DNA from: an uncultured Rhodospirillaceae bacterium
Lineage (GTDB): Bacteria > Pseudomonadota > Alphaproteobacteria > Rhodospirillales > Casp-alpha2
NCBI GenBank assembly: GCA_913048145.1
Contig: CAJWVP010000076.1
Coordinates: 1 to 10,225 of the forward strand
Direction of reading: 5' to 3'
Length of the DNA stretch: 10,225 nucleotides
Part shown: positions 1 to 6,696 of the stretch, one piece after another
Numbering within the stretch: the first letter of the stretch is position 1
Layout: each line of letters starts with the position of its first letter
Program-made: the position numbers and the translations under genes
Notes under the pieces: generated by a model
Seen by the model: the letters and a program-made list of their open reading frames with translations, nothing else
Told to the model about the DNA's origin: nothing
The model's database searches: none

Positions 1-233
1 TGATAAAGCAAATCTCTCCAGTCCTTGGGGCGCCCGTGTGTGACAAAATATAACCCAGTTCCCGTGGTTGACCGGCAGAATATAGAAAGTTTTTCTAGTT
101 TCGCTCCATCAGCCAACAATCGATGGTCGATTGTGAACACGTTGACTAGCCCCAACGCCGCGCGTCTCATCGCTGCGACCGAAATTTGGGATTTTGTGTC
201 AAGAAATACAAACCGAATTATGTTTTGTTTCAT
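1..233 (-). CDS. Possible unrecognised partial ORF at left edge
   Basis: Reading leftward from an ATG at 233-231, 77 codons run without a stop to the window edge; a second in-frame ATG lies at 170-168. The reading frame is divergent from the CoA-transferase gene, the classic place for a regulator, but I recognise no helix-turn-helix or other family in the visible part. Third-position GC is near 50 percent, lower than in the confident genes, and no good ribosome binding site precedes either start. One arm of an inverted repeat (192-202) falls inside the longer version, which argues for the shorter start or for no gene at all. A chance open frame is a real alternative. Confidence 0.22.
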   Translation of the reverse strand, partial: MKQNIIRFVFLDTKSQISVAAMRRAALGLVNVFTIDHRLLADGAKLEKLSIFCRSTTGTGLYFVTHGRPKDWRDLLY

Positions 234-267
234 ATTCGCTTCAAACATCCATCGGATTGACACAAAA
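192..267. repeat. Perfect 11-bp inverted repeat
   Basis: TTTTGTGTCAA at 192-202 is the exact reverse complement of TTGACACAAAA at 257-267, with 54 bp between the arms. Each arm contains TTGACA, the sigma-70 -35 consensus, pointing outward: rightward on the + strand at 257-262 and leftward on the - strand at 202-197. A perfect pair this long is not expected by chance in a 400-bp leader. It could be a pair of operator half-sites for a looping regulator, or a pair of divergent -35 elements. No strong -10 box sits 16-18 bp from either arm, so the operator reading is somewhat preferred. Confidence 0.6.
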
Positions 268-329
268 CCTTCCGAACCAATGCTCTAAGCGTTTGAAACA
301 GGGGCTAAATTCCAGCATTCTTGTTTGTG

Positions 330-338
330 TGGTACAAT
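330..338 (+). promoter_or_regulatory. Extended -10 promoter candidate for the CoA-transferase operon
   Basis: TGGTACAAT matches the extended -10 form TGnTATAAT with one mismatch, about 60 bp upstream of the ATG at 397. There is no good -35 element at the usual distance, which extended -10 promoters can tolerate. A start site near 345 would give a leader of about 50 nt. This is motif matching only. Confidence 0.4.
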
Positions 339-396
339 CGCCGCTATGTCGCATATCCGAAATCGTCCGGCCACGAATAACTGTAGGATCTAGCCG

Positions 397-1647
397 ATGC
401 CCGATGCTCCTCATTCTTCACCGCGCGCCGGACCACTCACAGGCCTCCGCGCGATTGAATTGGGCTCCACAGTCGCCGGTCCCTTCTGTGCGCGGCTTCT
501 GGCTGATTTTGGATGCGACGTCATCAAGGTTGAGCAGGCCGAGGGCGATGCCGTTCGCTCCCTCGGACATCGCCACAAGGGACGCTCTCTCTACAATGCC
601 TCAATCCAGCGCGGAAAGCGCAACATCTCAATCGATTTACGAACCGACGCCGGTCGGAAGCTTACGCGTCGCCTCTGTGAAACGGCCGATATCGTGGTCG
701 AAAACTTTCGCCCCGGCACCCTTGAACGATGGGGACTAGGTTACGACACCCTATCGAATGCCAACCCGGGCTTGATCATGGTTCGAATCAGTGGTTACGG
801 CCAGAACGGTCCCTACAGCGATCGCGGCGGCTACGGCGTCGTTTGCGAGGCCACAAGTGGATTACGTGAGATCACCGGTGACCCTGATCGCCCGCCGCCA
901 CGTACCGCGACACCGCTCACAGATTATATTGCCGGCACCTACGGCGCTTTTGGAACAGTCATGGCAATTCTAGAACGCCAACGGACTGGACATGGCCAAA
1001 TCGTTGACACAGCGCTTTATGAAGGTGCGTTTAGCTTCATGGAACCGCACGTACCGGCCTTTCAGCAACTCGGCATTATCGCCGGCCGCGCCGGACCGCG
1101 TCTACCCGGTAGTGCTCCTAATTCCATTTACCCCACCCGGGATGACGGTTTTGTAACAATCACAGCCGCGTCGAATGCGGTGTTCCGGCGCCTCGCCTTG
1201 GTCATGGAACGCGAGGACATGATCACGGACCCTCGATTTTCATCTGCTGTCGCAAGAGCCGAAAACGTCGTGGCATGCGACGACGCCGTCGCCGCTTGGA
1301 CACGCACCATGGATGCCGTTGCGTTGGAGACTCAACTGGAAGCCGCCAAGGTCCCCGCAGCGCGGATATACACCATAGCTGATATCTTTGCCGATCCACA
1401 TTATCAAGCCCGAGATATGTTGGTGGACGTCGTCGATGACGTACTCGGCAACGTGACCGTCGCTGGCGTGGTCCCTAGGCTCAGCGAGACACCAGGTCAG
1501 GTCCGCTGGATCGGACGGGACACGGGCGCCGATACATCCGAAATCCTTAAACAGGATTTGCAATTATCGAATGCAGAAATCGATGCACTTATCGAAGCCG
1601 GCGTGGTTGCCTCGGGTAACGCCAAAAACATCAATGACGAATACTGA
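397..1647 (+). CDS. CaiB/BaiF family (family III) CoA-transferase
   Basis: A 416-residue cytoplasmic enzyme predicted to move CoA between an acyl-CoA donor and an organic acid through an aspartyl-CoA thioester. Visible family marks are the N-terminal GLRAIELGSTVAGPF stretch (about residues 16-30), ADFGCDVIKVE (36-46), RGKRNISIDL (72-81), VVENFRPG (100-107), SGYGQNGPY (132-140) and PLTDYIAGTYGA (173-184). Asp176 in the last is the expected catalytic aspartate. Length is normal for the family (about 390-420). AGGA at 385-388 lies 8 bp before the ATG and supports this start. The carboxyltransferase gene follows 26 bp later, so the two are probably cotranscribed. The family covers carnitine, formyl, succinyl, mesaconyl and other acid substrates; nothing visible selects one. 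Family call is very secure, substrate unknown. Confidence 0.95.
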   Translation: MPDAPHSSPRAGPLTGLRAIELGSTVAGPFCARLLADFGCDVIKVEQAEGDAVRSLGHRHKGRSLYNASIQRGKRNISIDLRTDAGRKLTRRLCETADIVVENFRPGTLERWGLGYDTLSNANPGLIMVRISGYGQNGPYSDRGGYGVVCEATSGLREITGDPDRPPPRTATPLTDYIAGTYGAFGTVMAILERQRTGHGQIVDTALYEGAFSFMEPHVPAFQQLGIIAGRAGPRLPGSAPNSIYPTRDDGFVTITAASNAVFRRLALVMEREDMITDPRFSSAVARAENVVACDDAVAAWTRTMDAVALETQLEAAKVPAARIYTIADIFADPHYQARDMLVDVVDDVLGNVTVAGVVPRLSETPGQVRWIGRDTGADTSEILKQDLQLSNAEIDALIEAGVVASGNAKNINDEY

Positions 1648-1658
1648 TCACAAGCAAC

Positions 1659-1664
1659 AAGGGA
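1659..1664 (+). promoter_or_regulatory. Ribosome binding site for a GTG start
   Basis: AAGGGA ends 9 bp before the GTG at 1674. This supports the GTG rather than a later ATG as the start of the carboxyltransferase gene; the next in-frame ATG is codon 28, inside conserved N-terminal sequence. Confidence 0.6.
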
Positions 1665-1673
1665 TGACTTAGC

Positions 1674-3263
1674 GTGACAGAATACGACAACGGCGGCGAC
1701 TACTGGGCAATCCAAATTGACGAACTCAATCGCCGTCGCGCATTCGCTGAAGAAATGGGGGGGGCCGAAAACGTGGCGCGCCAGCACGCAACGGGGCGGC
1801 TTACCGTGCGCGAACGCATTAAACGGATCGTTGATGACGGGAGTTTTCGCGAGATTGGCACCTTTGCGGGAACTGGTGAATACAATGAAGACCTGAAACT
1901 TAAGAATGTGATACCTGCTTCATACGTGGCAGGGATGGCGCGCATTGACGCGCGATCGGTCGCTATTGGCGGCGAGGATTTTACCGTACGCGGCGGCACC
2001 AGTTTCAGCGCGCAACGCCGCAAGGGCGGTCAAGGCGGATACATCGAGGATCTCGCGCATCACTACAAAATGCCGTTGATCAACCTTATCGATGGTGCGG
2101 GCGGTTCCGTTTCGTCGGTCAAACGGAGGGGATTTGTCACCTTACCTGGCGTCGATGGTTTTGAGCGATCTGTACAATTGCTGGGTGAAGTTCCAGTGGT
2201 ATCTGCGGTCTTAGGCACAGCGGCTGGAGGCCCTGCCGGGCGGGCGATCCTATCGCATTTTTCAGTAATGGTGGCGGGTACGAGCCAAATTTTTGCCGCC
2301 GGCCCCCCAGTCGTCCGACGCTCACTCGGCCAAGAGGTATCCAAGGAGGAACTCGGCGGTGCTTCGATTGCTGTCAACAAGGCAGGTTCTATTCATAATA
2401 TCGCAGAAACCGAAGATGATGCGTTCGCGCAGGTTAAACGCTTCTTGTCGTTCATGCCGCAAAACGTCTGGCAGTTGCCAGCGGCATTCAAAACAGACGA
2501 TCCCGTCAATCGCCGAGATGAAGGCCTAATCGGTATTGTGCCAGGGAACCGCCGACAAGCTTATGACATGAAGGCACTTATCCAGATGATTGTCGACAAA
2601 GGTTCGAGTTTCGAGATCAGGCCAACCTATGGTCGAGCAGTCATCACCATGTTAGCACGTCTTGGCGGCCGGCCCGTTGGACTGGTGGCGAACAATCCGA
2701 TGGTTTACGGGGGCGCCATGAATGCGGACGCTGCCCGAAAGCAGAACCACTTCATGGAACTTTGTGACACATTTCATCTGCCAATTGTATTTCTGGTCGA
2801 TGTACCGGGCTTCATGGTGGGCCCACAGGCGGAAGAGGAGGGCACCCTGCGCGAAGGCATGCGTCTCGTATACACTGCGGGCCAAATCAAGGTTCCAACT
2901 ATCACCCTTATAATCCGCAAGTGTTATGGCATGGCAGGCATGGCAACCAGCAACAAAAACGACGTCGATCTCAAACTTGCTTGGCCAAGCGGTGAATGGG
3001 GGTCGCTTCCGTTCGAGGGTGGAGTTGCGGCCGCATTCCGACGAGAGATTGCCGCCGCGAAAGACCCCAAGGCGCGCGAGCAGGAATTGGAGGCCGAGCT
3101 ACGGGCCTATGCCTCGCCGTTTAGAACTGCAGAGGCATTGGGGGTCGAGGAGATCATCGATCCACGGGATACCCGACCGATACTTTGTGAGTATATTGCC
3201 CTGGCGGAAGAGCGCTTGCGCATTGGTTTAGGTCCACGTGCCAAGGCAGGCGTGGCGCCATAA
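1674..3263 (+). CDS. Acyl-CoA carboxylase, carboxyltransferase (beta) subunit
   Basis: A 529-residue member of the biotin-dependent carboxyltransferase family (acetyl-, propionyl-, methylcrotonyl-CoA carboxylase beta-type). It moves carboxyl between carboxybiotin on a partner BCCP and an acyl-CoA, or does the reverse in decarboxylases. Both crotonase-fold halves are present. The N-terminal half has GRLTVRERI (41-49), a GAGGS oxyanion loop (141-145) and GTAAGGPAGR (181-190). The C-terminal half has LVANNPMVYGGAMN (337-350), DVPGF (376-380), the KCYGMAG second oxyanion region (416-422) and a WPSGEWGSLPFEGGVAAA-type segment. Length is normal. No biotin carboxylase or biotin carrier domain occurs here or next door, so the partner must be encoded elsewhere. 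The gene starts with GTG, 26 bp after the CoA-transferase, and carries a G8 run at 1757-1764. Exact acyl-CoA substrate unknown. Confidence 0.94.
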   Translation: MTEYDNGGDYWAIQIDELNRRRAFAEEMGGAENVARQHATGRLTVRERIKRIVDDGSFREIGTFAGTGEYNEDLKLKNVIPASYVAGMARIDARSVAIGGEDFTVRGGTSFSAQRRKGGQGGYIEDLAHHYKMPLINLIDGAGGSVSSVKRRGFVTLPGVDGFERSVQLLGEVPVVSAVLGTAAGGPAGRAILSHFSVMVAGTSQIFAAGPPVVRRSLGQEVSKEELGGASIAVNKAGSIHNIAETEDDAFAQVKRFLSFMPQNVWQLPAAFKTDDPVNRRDEGLIGIVPGNRRQAYDMKALIQMIVDKGSSFEIRPTYGRAVITMLARLGGRPVGLVANNPMVYGGAMNADAARKQNHFMELCDTFHLPIVFLVDVPGFMVGPQAEEEGTLREGMRLVYTAGQIKVPTITLIIRKCYGMAGMATSNKNDVDLKLAWPSGEWGSLPFEGGVAAAFRREIAAAKDPKAREQELEAELRAYASPFRTAEALGVEEIIDPRDTRPILCEYIALAEERLRIGLGPRAKAGVAP

Positions 3264-3315
3264 ACGTCATCATTTTTGGGAATGTCATTAGTCGCGGCCG
3301 AAGTTACGAAATTTT

Positions 3316-3339
3316 GCCATTTTATCATTGTGAAATGGC
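3316..3339. promoter_or_regulatory. Dyad upstream of the dioxygenase gene
   Basis: GCCATTT at 3316-3322 is the reverse complement of AAATGGC at 3333-3339, with a 10-nt spacer. It sits in the 119-bp gap between the carboxyltransferase stop and the preferred dioxygenase start at 3383. No T run follows, so it does not look like an intrinsic terminator. An operator for a dimeric regulator or a leader hairpin fits better. Confidence 0.4.
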
Positions 3340-3382
3340 TCCACTTGTCCGTTGTTCGATTTGGCATGAAAATAATGGGGTT

Positions 3383-4405
3383 ATGACAGAGATCAGAACG
3401 ACCGAAATGAAAGGCTCGGCTTATTGGTATGGGCCTAAATTAAAAACTACTGACGACTGGCGCAGACACCTGTCGGATAAGGAGGCCAGTGAGCTTCTAT
3501 CTGCCGTGTCCGCAAATCGAGGCCGGGACGTCAGGGAAATCAATACTTCCAACTTTCCGCTGCCCCGCCTGTCGCGAGTACTGAAAGAACTCGCGGAGCA
3601 GGTTGATCGCGGTCTTGGCCTCACCCTTCTCGAGGGCGTTCCTGTCCAGGAAATGGATGAAGATGATGCGGCTATGGCCCTTTGGGGCATGGGCCAATAT
3701 GTCGGCCGGCCCCAAATTCAAGACGCGGCACAATCCTTACTCCATCACGTGCGTGATAAGCGCGAAGGGGGTTGGGAGGAGAACCCGAACCGTCGGGTTT
3801 ACGAGACTAATTCTGAACAAGTCTTCCATACGGACGGTGGCGACATGGTCATGTTGCTCTGCCGCCGAGCCGCCAAGTCGGGCGGGACAAGCCGCATGGT
3901 CAGTGCAGTAACGCTGTTCAATGAAATCATCAAACGCGCGCCTGAACTGGCGCCTGTCGTTCAGGCGCCATTCCACGTGGATGCTCGCGGCCAACAGCTA
4001 CCAGGACGGCCAAGATGCCAGGTCCATCCGATATTCATCGAGCACGCCGGACGCATGAATGTCCTGCACAAGCGCCACTACATCGACACAGCGCAACGCT
4101 TCGAGGAGGTGCCCGCACTAAGTGAGGAACAAACCCGCGCCCTCGACCTGATCGATGAAATCTGCACTGATCCGGACGTCCAGCTGAACTTCGACATGAA
4201 GCCAGGCGACATCCAGATGGCGTGCAATTTCACTATCTTACATTCTCGCGATGCATTCGAGGACTTCCCCGACCTGGCAGACCGGCGGCATATGTTGCGG
4301 CTTTGGCTCGGTCTTAAGGAGGGCCGGCCCCTGCCTGAGGTGTATCGTGAAACCCGCGAATATGGGCCTTTGTTTGAGATTGAGGGGCGCGCGTCTCAAT
4401 CCTGA
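3383..4405 (+). CDS. TauD/TfdA-like Fe(II)/2-oxoglutarate-dependent dioxygenase
   Basis: A 340-residue soluble oxygenase predicted to couple oxidative decarboxylation of 2-oxoglutarate to hydroxylation of an unknown substrate. The iron facial triad is visible as FHTDGGD, with His149 and Asp151, and a distal His287 in TILHSRDAFEDF; the arginines in RRHMLRLWLGL, about 14-19 residues on, supply the expected 2-oxoglutarate carboxylate contact. Other family marks are TLLEGVP (about 81-87) and SGGTSRMVS (166-174). The frame stays open to an ATG at 3314, but those extra 23 residues would cross the dyad at 3316-3339 and lack family character, so I chose ATG 3383; its ribosome binding site is weak, and ATG 3407 is a further option. 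It follows the carboxyltransferase by 119 bp and may belong to that transcript. It overlaps the converging MmcQ/YjbR gene by 10 bp. Taurine is not implied; substrate unknown. Confidence 0.9.
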   Translation: MTEIRTTEMKGSAYWYGPKLKTTDDWRRHLSDKEASELLSAVSANRGRDVREINTSNFPLPRLSRVLKELAEQVDRGLGLTLLEGVPVQEMDEDDAAMALWGMGQYVGRPQIQDAAQSLLHHVRDKREGGWEENPNRRVYETNSEQVFHTDGGDMVMLLCRRAAKSGGTSRMVSAVTLFNEIIKRAPELAPVVQAPFHVDARGQQLPGRPRCQVHPIFIEHAGRMNVLHKRHYIDTAQRFEEVPALSEEQTRALDLIDEICTDPDVQLNFDMKPGDIQMACNFTILHSRDAFEDFPDLADRRHMLRLWLGLKEGRPLPEVYRETREYGPLFEIEGRASQS

Positions 4406-4412
4406 TTGAGAC
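4393..4412. terminator. Perfect palindrome holding two convergent stop codons
   Basis: GTCTCAATC (4393-4401) pairs exactly with GATTGAGAC (4404-4412) around a 2-base centre; as RNA this gives 8 stable pairs and a CCTG loop on either strand. It contains the TGA of the rightward dioxygenase (4403-4405) and the TGA of the leftward MmcQ/YjbR gene (4398-4396). Being symmetric, it would form a 3'-end hairpin for both transcripts. No U tract follows on either side, so it is not a canonical intrinsic terminator; an RNA-end stabiliser or pause site is possible. Confidence 0.5.
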
Positions 4413-4761
4413 CCAATGCCCTTTGTAGCGTTTTCGTCAGCTTCAAGGATACCAATCTATAGGATTCTCGGAGGTGCTCTTTCAGGCCCTCTTTCGACAA
4501 CCCAGGTTCGTCGTAATTCTGTATCCATTTCATGCCACGCGACGCCAGATAGGGTGCGGGCCTCAATCCGGGCTGCTCGCGCAAGACTTCGTAAGCAATG
4601 TCGGAAACTTTAAAAGTAATCCCGCTCAATTTCCCTTTGTTCCAACTAGCGATAGCAAATACCTTGCCGCCGATCTTCCAAACATGAGAACCGCCCCATT
4701 GGATCACATATGTCGTGTTCGGAAGCGTGGAACAAAAGGAATTAAACTGTTCTTCAGTCAT
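4396..4761 (-). CDS. MmcQ/YjbR family protein (DUF419)
   Basis: A 121-residue soluble protein of the MmcQ/YjbR family, whose members adopt a CyaY-like double-wing fold and are annotated as possible DNA-binding proteins of unproven function. Typical marks are the N-terminal MTEEQFNSFCSTLPNTT, HVWKIGGKVFAIASW (about 26-40), ITFKVSD (48-54), RPAPYLASRGMKWIQ (67-81, with the common APY..xxGW/KW pattern) and a C-terminal helix with ESYRLVSLKL. Length matches the family (about 115-125). It stands alone on the minus strand, converging on the dioxygenase with a 10-bp overlap and diverging from the alcohol dehydrogenase across an 83-bp gap. No strong ribosome binding site is seen. Nothing links it functionally to the metabolic genes. 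Confidence 0.88.
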   Translation of the reverse strand: MTEEQFNSFCSTLPNTTYVIQWGGSHVWKIGGKVFAIASWNKGKLSGITFKVSDIAYEVLREQPGLRPAPYLASRGMKWIQNYDEPGLSKEGLKEHLRESYRLVSLKLTKTLQRALGLNQD

Positions 4762-4844
4762 GGAGTCAGAACTTAAGTGTTTTTCCTTGTCTCACCCAGC
4801 CTTTAACATCGTAACCACATAAAATTCTATAAGAGAGGCAGAAC
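4762..4844. promoter_or_regulatory. Divergent intergenic region serving the MmcQ/YjbR gene and the ADH operon
   Basis: The 83-bp gap must hold promoters for both divergent genes. On the + strand TAAAAT (4820-4825) and TATAAG (4828-4833) are -10-like, with TTTAAC (4802-4807) or TTGTCT (4787-4792) as poor -35 candidates at non-ideal spacing. AGAGAGG at 4832-4838 is a good ribosome binding site, 6 bp before the ATG at 4845. No clear operator dyad was found. Confidence 0.4.
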
Positions 4845-5888
4845 ATGAAAGCGGTGGTTTTTCACGGTGATCGTCAACTCGAATTGATGGATTTTCCAGA
4901 CCCAACCCCAGGTCCGGGTGAAGTGGTACTGGAGATCAAAGCATCCGGCATGTGTGGCTCAGACTTAAAGTTCTACCGCGCCGTCGGCGGAGCGTCGTCA
5001 TTGGGATTGGGCGATTTGGATGGGCCGATTATTGCCGGACATGAACCCTGTGGCATTGTCGCCGAAGTTGGCGAAGGGGTTGATCCAGCGCTGGCGAAAG
5101 TCGGCGACCGGGTCATGGACCACCACTACTCCGGCTGCGGCGTGTGCAAGCATTGCCGGGGCGGATGGTCGCAACTCTGTCTGGACGGCATCATCGTTTA
5201 CGGCGCCACCGGTCACGGTGCACACGCCAAATACATGAAGGTGCCGGCACATACATTGGTGAAACTACCCGATGACTTGTCGTTCAAGACTGGTGCCGCC
5301 ATCTCGTGCGGAACAGGTACGGCCTATGGGGCGCTCAAACGCCTGGACCTGGCCGGCGACGAGACCATTGTTATCTTCGGTCAGGGTCCAGTGGGTCTAA
5401 GCGGCACCCAACTCGCAAAGGAAATGGGCTCCAAGGTTATCGCACTCGACGTGTCGGAAGAACGTCGGCAACTAGCCCTGGATTTTGGTGCCGATGAGGT
5501 GATCGATCCGCTCAGCAACGACGTGGTGTCGACGATCAAGGATCTCACTAACGGCGAGGGCGCGCACAAGTCACTTGACTGCAGCTCCAACTCCGAGGCC
5601 CGGGCGCAGGCTGTGCAATGCGTTCGCACCTGGGGCTCCGCCTGTTTCGTGGGCGAAGGCGGCCATGTGAACCTAGATGTCTCCAACGATCTCCTGCGTC
5701 GTCAGGTGACGCTTATCGGGTCTTGGACGTTCTCCAAAAACGGTCAGGCTGATTGCGCCGACTTCGTTTCCGAACGCAAGATCGATGTAGATGCTCTCTT
5801 CACTCATGAATTCAAACTCGAACAGGCCAAAGAGGCCTACCAAATGTTCGATCAACAGACGACTGGCAAAGGTGTTTTCCTGATGTAA
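4845..5888 (+). CDS. Zinc-dependent alcohol dehydrogenase (MDR superfamily)
   Basis: A 347-residue cytosolic dehydrogenase predicted to oxidise a primary or secondary alcohol, or reduce the carbonyl, with NAD(H). The catalytic zinc site is shown by GMCGSD (Cys37) and GHEP (His66, Glu67), with Cys155 in SCGTGTAYGAL placed as in related enzymes. The structural zinc lobe is complete: Cys98, Cys101, Cys104 and Cys112 (C-x2-C-x2-C-x7-C). The Rossmann motif GQGPVG is at 179-184, and Asp202 after the second strand (IALDVSEERR) favours NAD over NADP. Length is typical. It leads a three-gene operon, with the SDR 34 bp downstream and a strong AGAGAGG site before its start. Threonine- or sorbitol-type dehydrogenases are the nearest styles I can suggest; substrate unknown. 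Confidence 0.94.
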   Translation: MKAVVFHGDRQLELMDFPDPTPGPGEVVLEIKASGMCGSDLKFYRAVGGASSLGLGDLDGPIIAGHEPCGIVAEVGEGVDPALAKVGDRVMDHHYSGCGVCKHCRGGWSQLCLDGIIVYGATGHGAHAKYMKVPAHTLVKLPDDLSFKTGAAISCGTGTAYGALKRLDLAGDETIVIFGQGPVGLSGTQLAKEMGSKVIALDVSEERRQLALDFGADEVIDPLSNDVVSTIKDLTNGEGAHKSLDCSSNSEARAQAVQCVRTWGSACFVGEGGHVNLDVSNDLLRRQVTLIGSWTFSKNGQADCADFVSERKIDVDALFTHEFKLEQAKEAYQMFDQQTTGKGVFLM

Positions 5889-5922
5889 GCCGCCGCAGTC
5901 GGGTAAGACTCAAGAGAATGAC

Positions 5923-6693
5923 ATGAAGTTGAAAAACAAAGTGTGTGTTGTCACCGGCGCCGCGGGAGGTATTGGAGCTGCCTTGGCTCGCCAGTTCGCT
6001 GCCAAGGGCGCCAAAGGTATTGTCGTCGCCGACATTCAGGATGGCCCGGCGCGAGGCGTCGCCGATGAGGTCGGCGGCAAAGCCTTTATTGGCGATATGA
6101 CCCAGGAAACTGATATCCAAGCACTTATTGCCATGGCCGAGGAGACCTATGGCGATATCGATGTATTTTGTTCCAATGCTGGCATTATCCGCCTCGGCAC
6201 AGAACAAGCGTCTAACGACGAGTGGCAGCTGTGTTGGGATCTACACTTGATGGCGCACGTATACGCCGCTCGCGTCTTGGCACCCAAGATGGCGATCCGT
6301 GGCGATGGATACTTGGTAAACACGGCGTCGGCAGCCGGCTTGCTGAGCCATGTCAATTCAGCAACCTACACGGTTACCAAGCATGCCGCAGTCGCCTTCG
6401 CTGAGTGGATCTCCATCGCCTATGGGGACAGAGGCGTGAAGGTCTCCGTACTTTGTCCACAAGCGGTAAAAACATCGATGACCGAGGGTCGAGACCAGGG
6501 CGCGGCCAGCGTCGACGGCTTGATCACGGCAGAATACTTAGCCGATTGCGTGATCGCGAGCATGGATACCGAGGAATTTCTGATCCTGCCGCATACGAAG
6601 GTCACTGACTACATGAAGCGCAAGGCGGACAATGCGGATCGATGGCTCCGCGGCATGCGCAAGTACAAAGCCATGTACCCAGAAGGCATCTAA
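5923..6693 (+). CDS. Short-chain dehydrogenase/reductase (SDR)
   Basis: A 256-residue classical SDR predicted to oxidise or reduce an alcohol/ketone pair. The cofactor motif TGAAGGIG is at 11-18, and Asp37 at the end of the second strand (VVADIQ) points to NAD(H). SNAG is at 84-87. The catalytic Ser136 (NTASAAG), Tyr149 and Lys153 (YTVTK) are in place. The asparagine that usually completes the tetrad appears replaced: where family members read WxxNLM, this one reads WDLHLM with His108. AGAGA at 5913-5917 supports the ATG at 5923. It lies 34 bp after the alcohol dehydrogenase and only 3 bp before the aldo/keto reductase start, so one transcript is very likely. The C-terminal region (residues about 215-256) is rich in Lys, Arg and Met and is not diagnostic. 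Confidence 0.93.
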   Translation: MKLKNKVCVVTGAAGGIGAALARQFAAKGAKGIVVADIQDGPARGVADEVGGKAFIGDMTQETDIQALIAMAEETYGDIDVFCSNAGIIRLGTEQASNDEWQLCWDLHLMAHVYAARVLAPKMAIRGDGYLVNTASAAGLLSHVNSATYTVTKHAAVAFAEWISIAYGDRGVKVSVLCPQAVKTSMTEGRDQGAASVDGLITAEYLADCVIASMDTEEFLILPHTKVTDYMKRKADNADRWLRGMRKYKAMYPEGI

Positions 6694-6696
6694 GCC

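Noticed and set aside
25..288. Rightward 87-codon open frame in the leader
   Set aside because: No family resemblance, no ribosome binding site, and it crosses the first arm and the start of the second arm of the inverted repeat.
257..288. TTGACA at 257 as a complete sigma-70 promoter
   Set aside because: The -35 is perfect, but no acceptable -10 lies 16-18 bp downstream (the region reads atgctctaag), so only the repeat and the separate extended -10 are reported.
194..739. Rightward 181-codon frame overlapping the start of the CoA-transferase
   Set aside because: It is out of frame with the clear CoA-transferase motifs and has no recognisable content.
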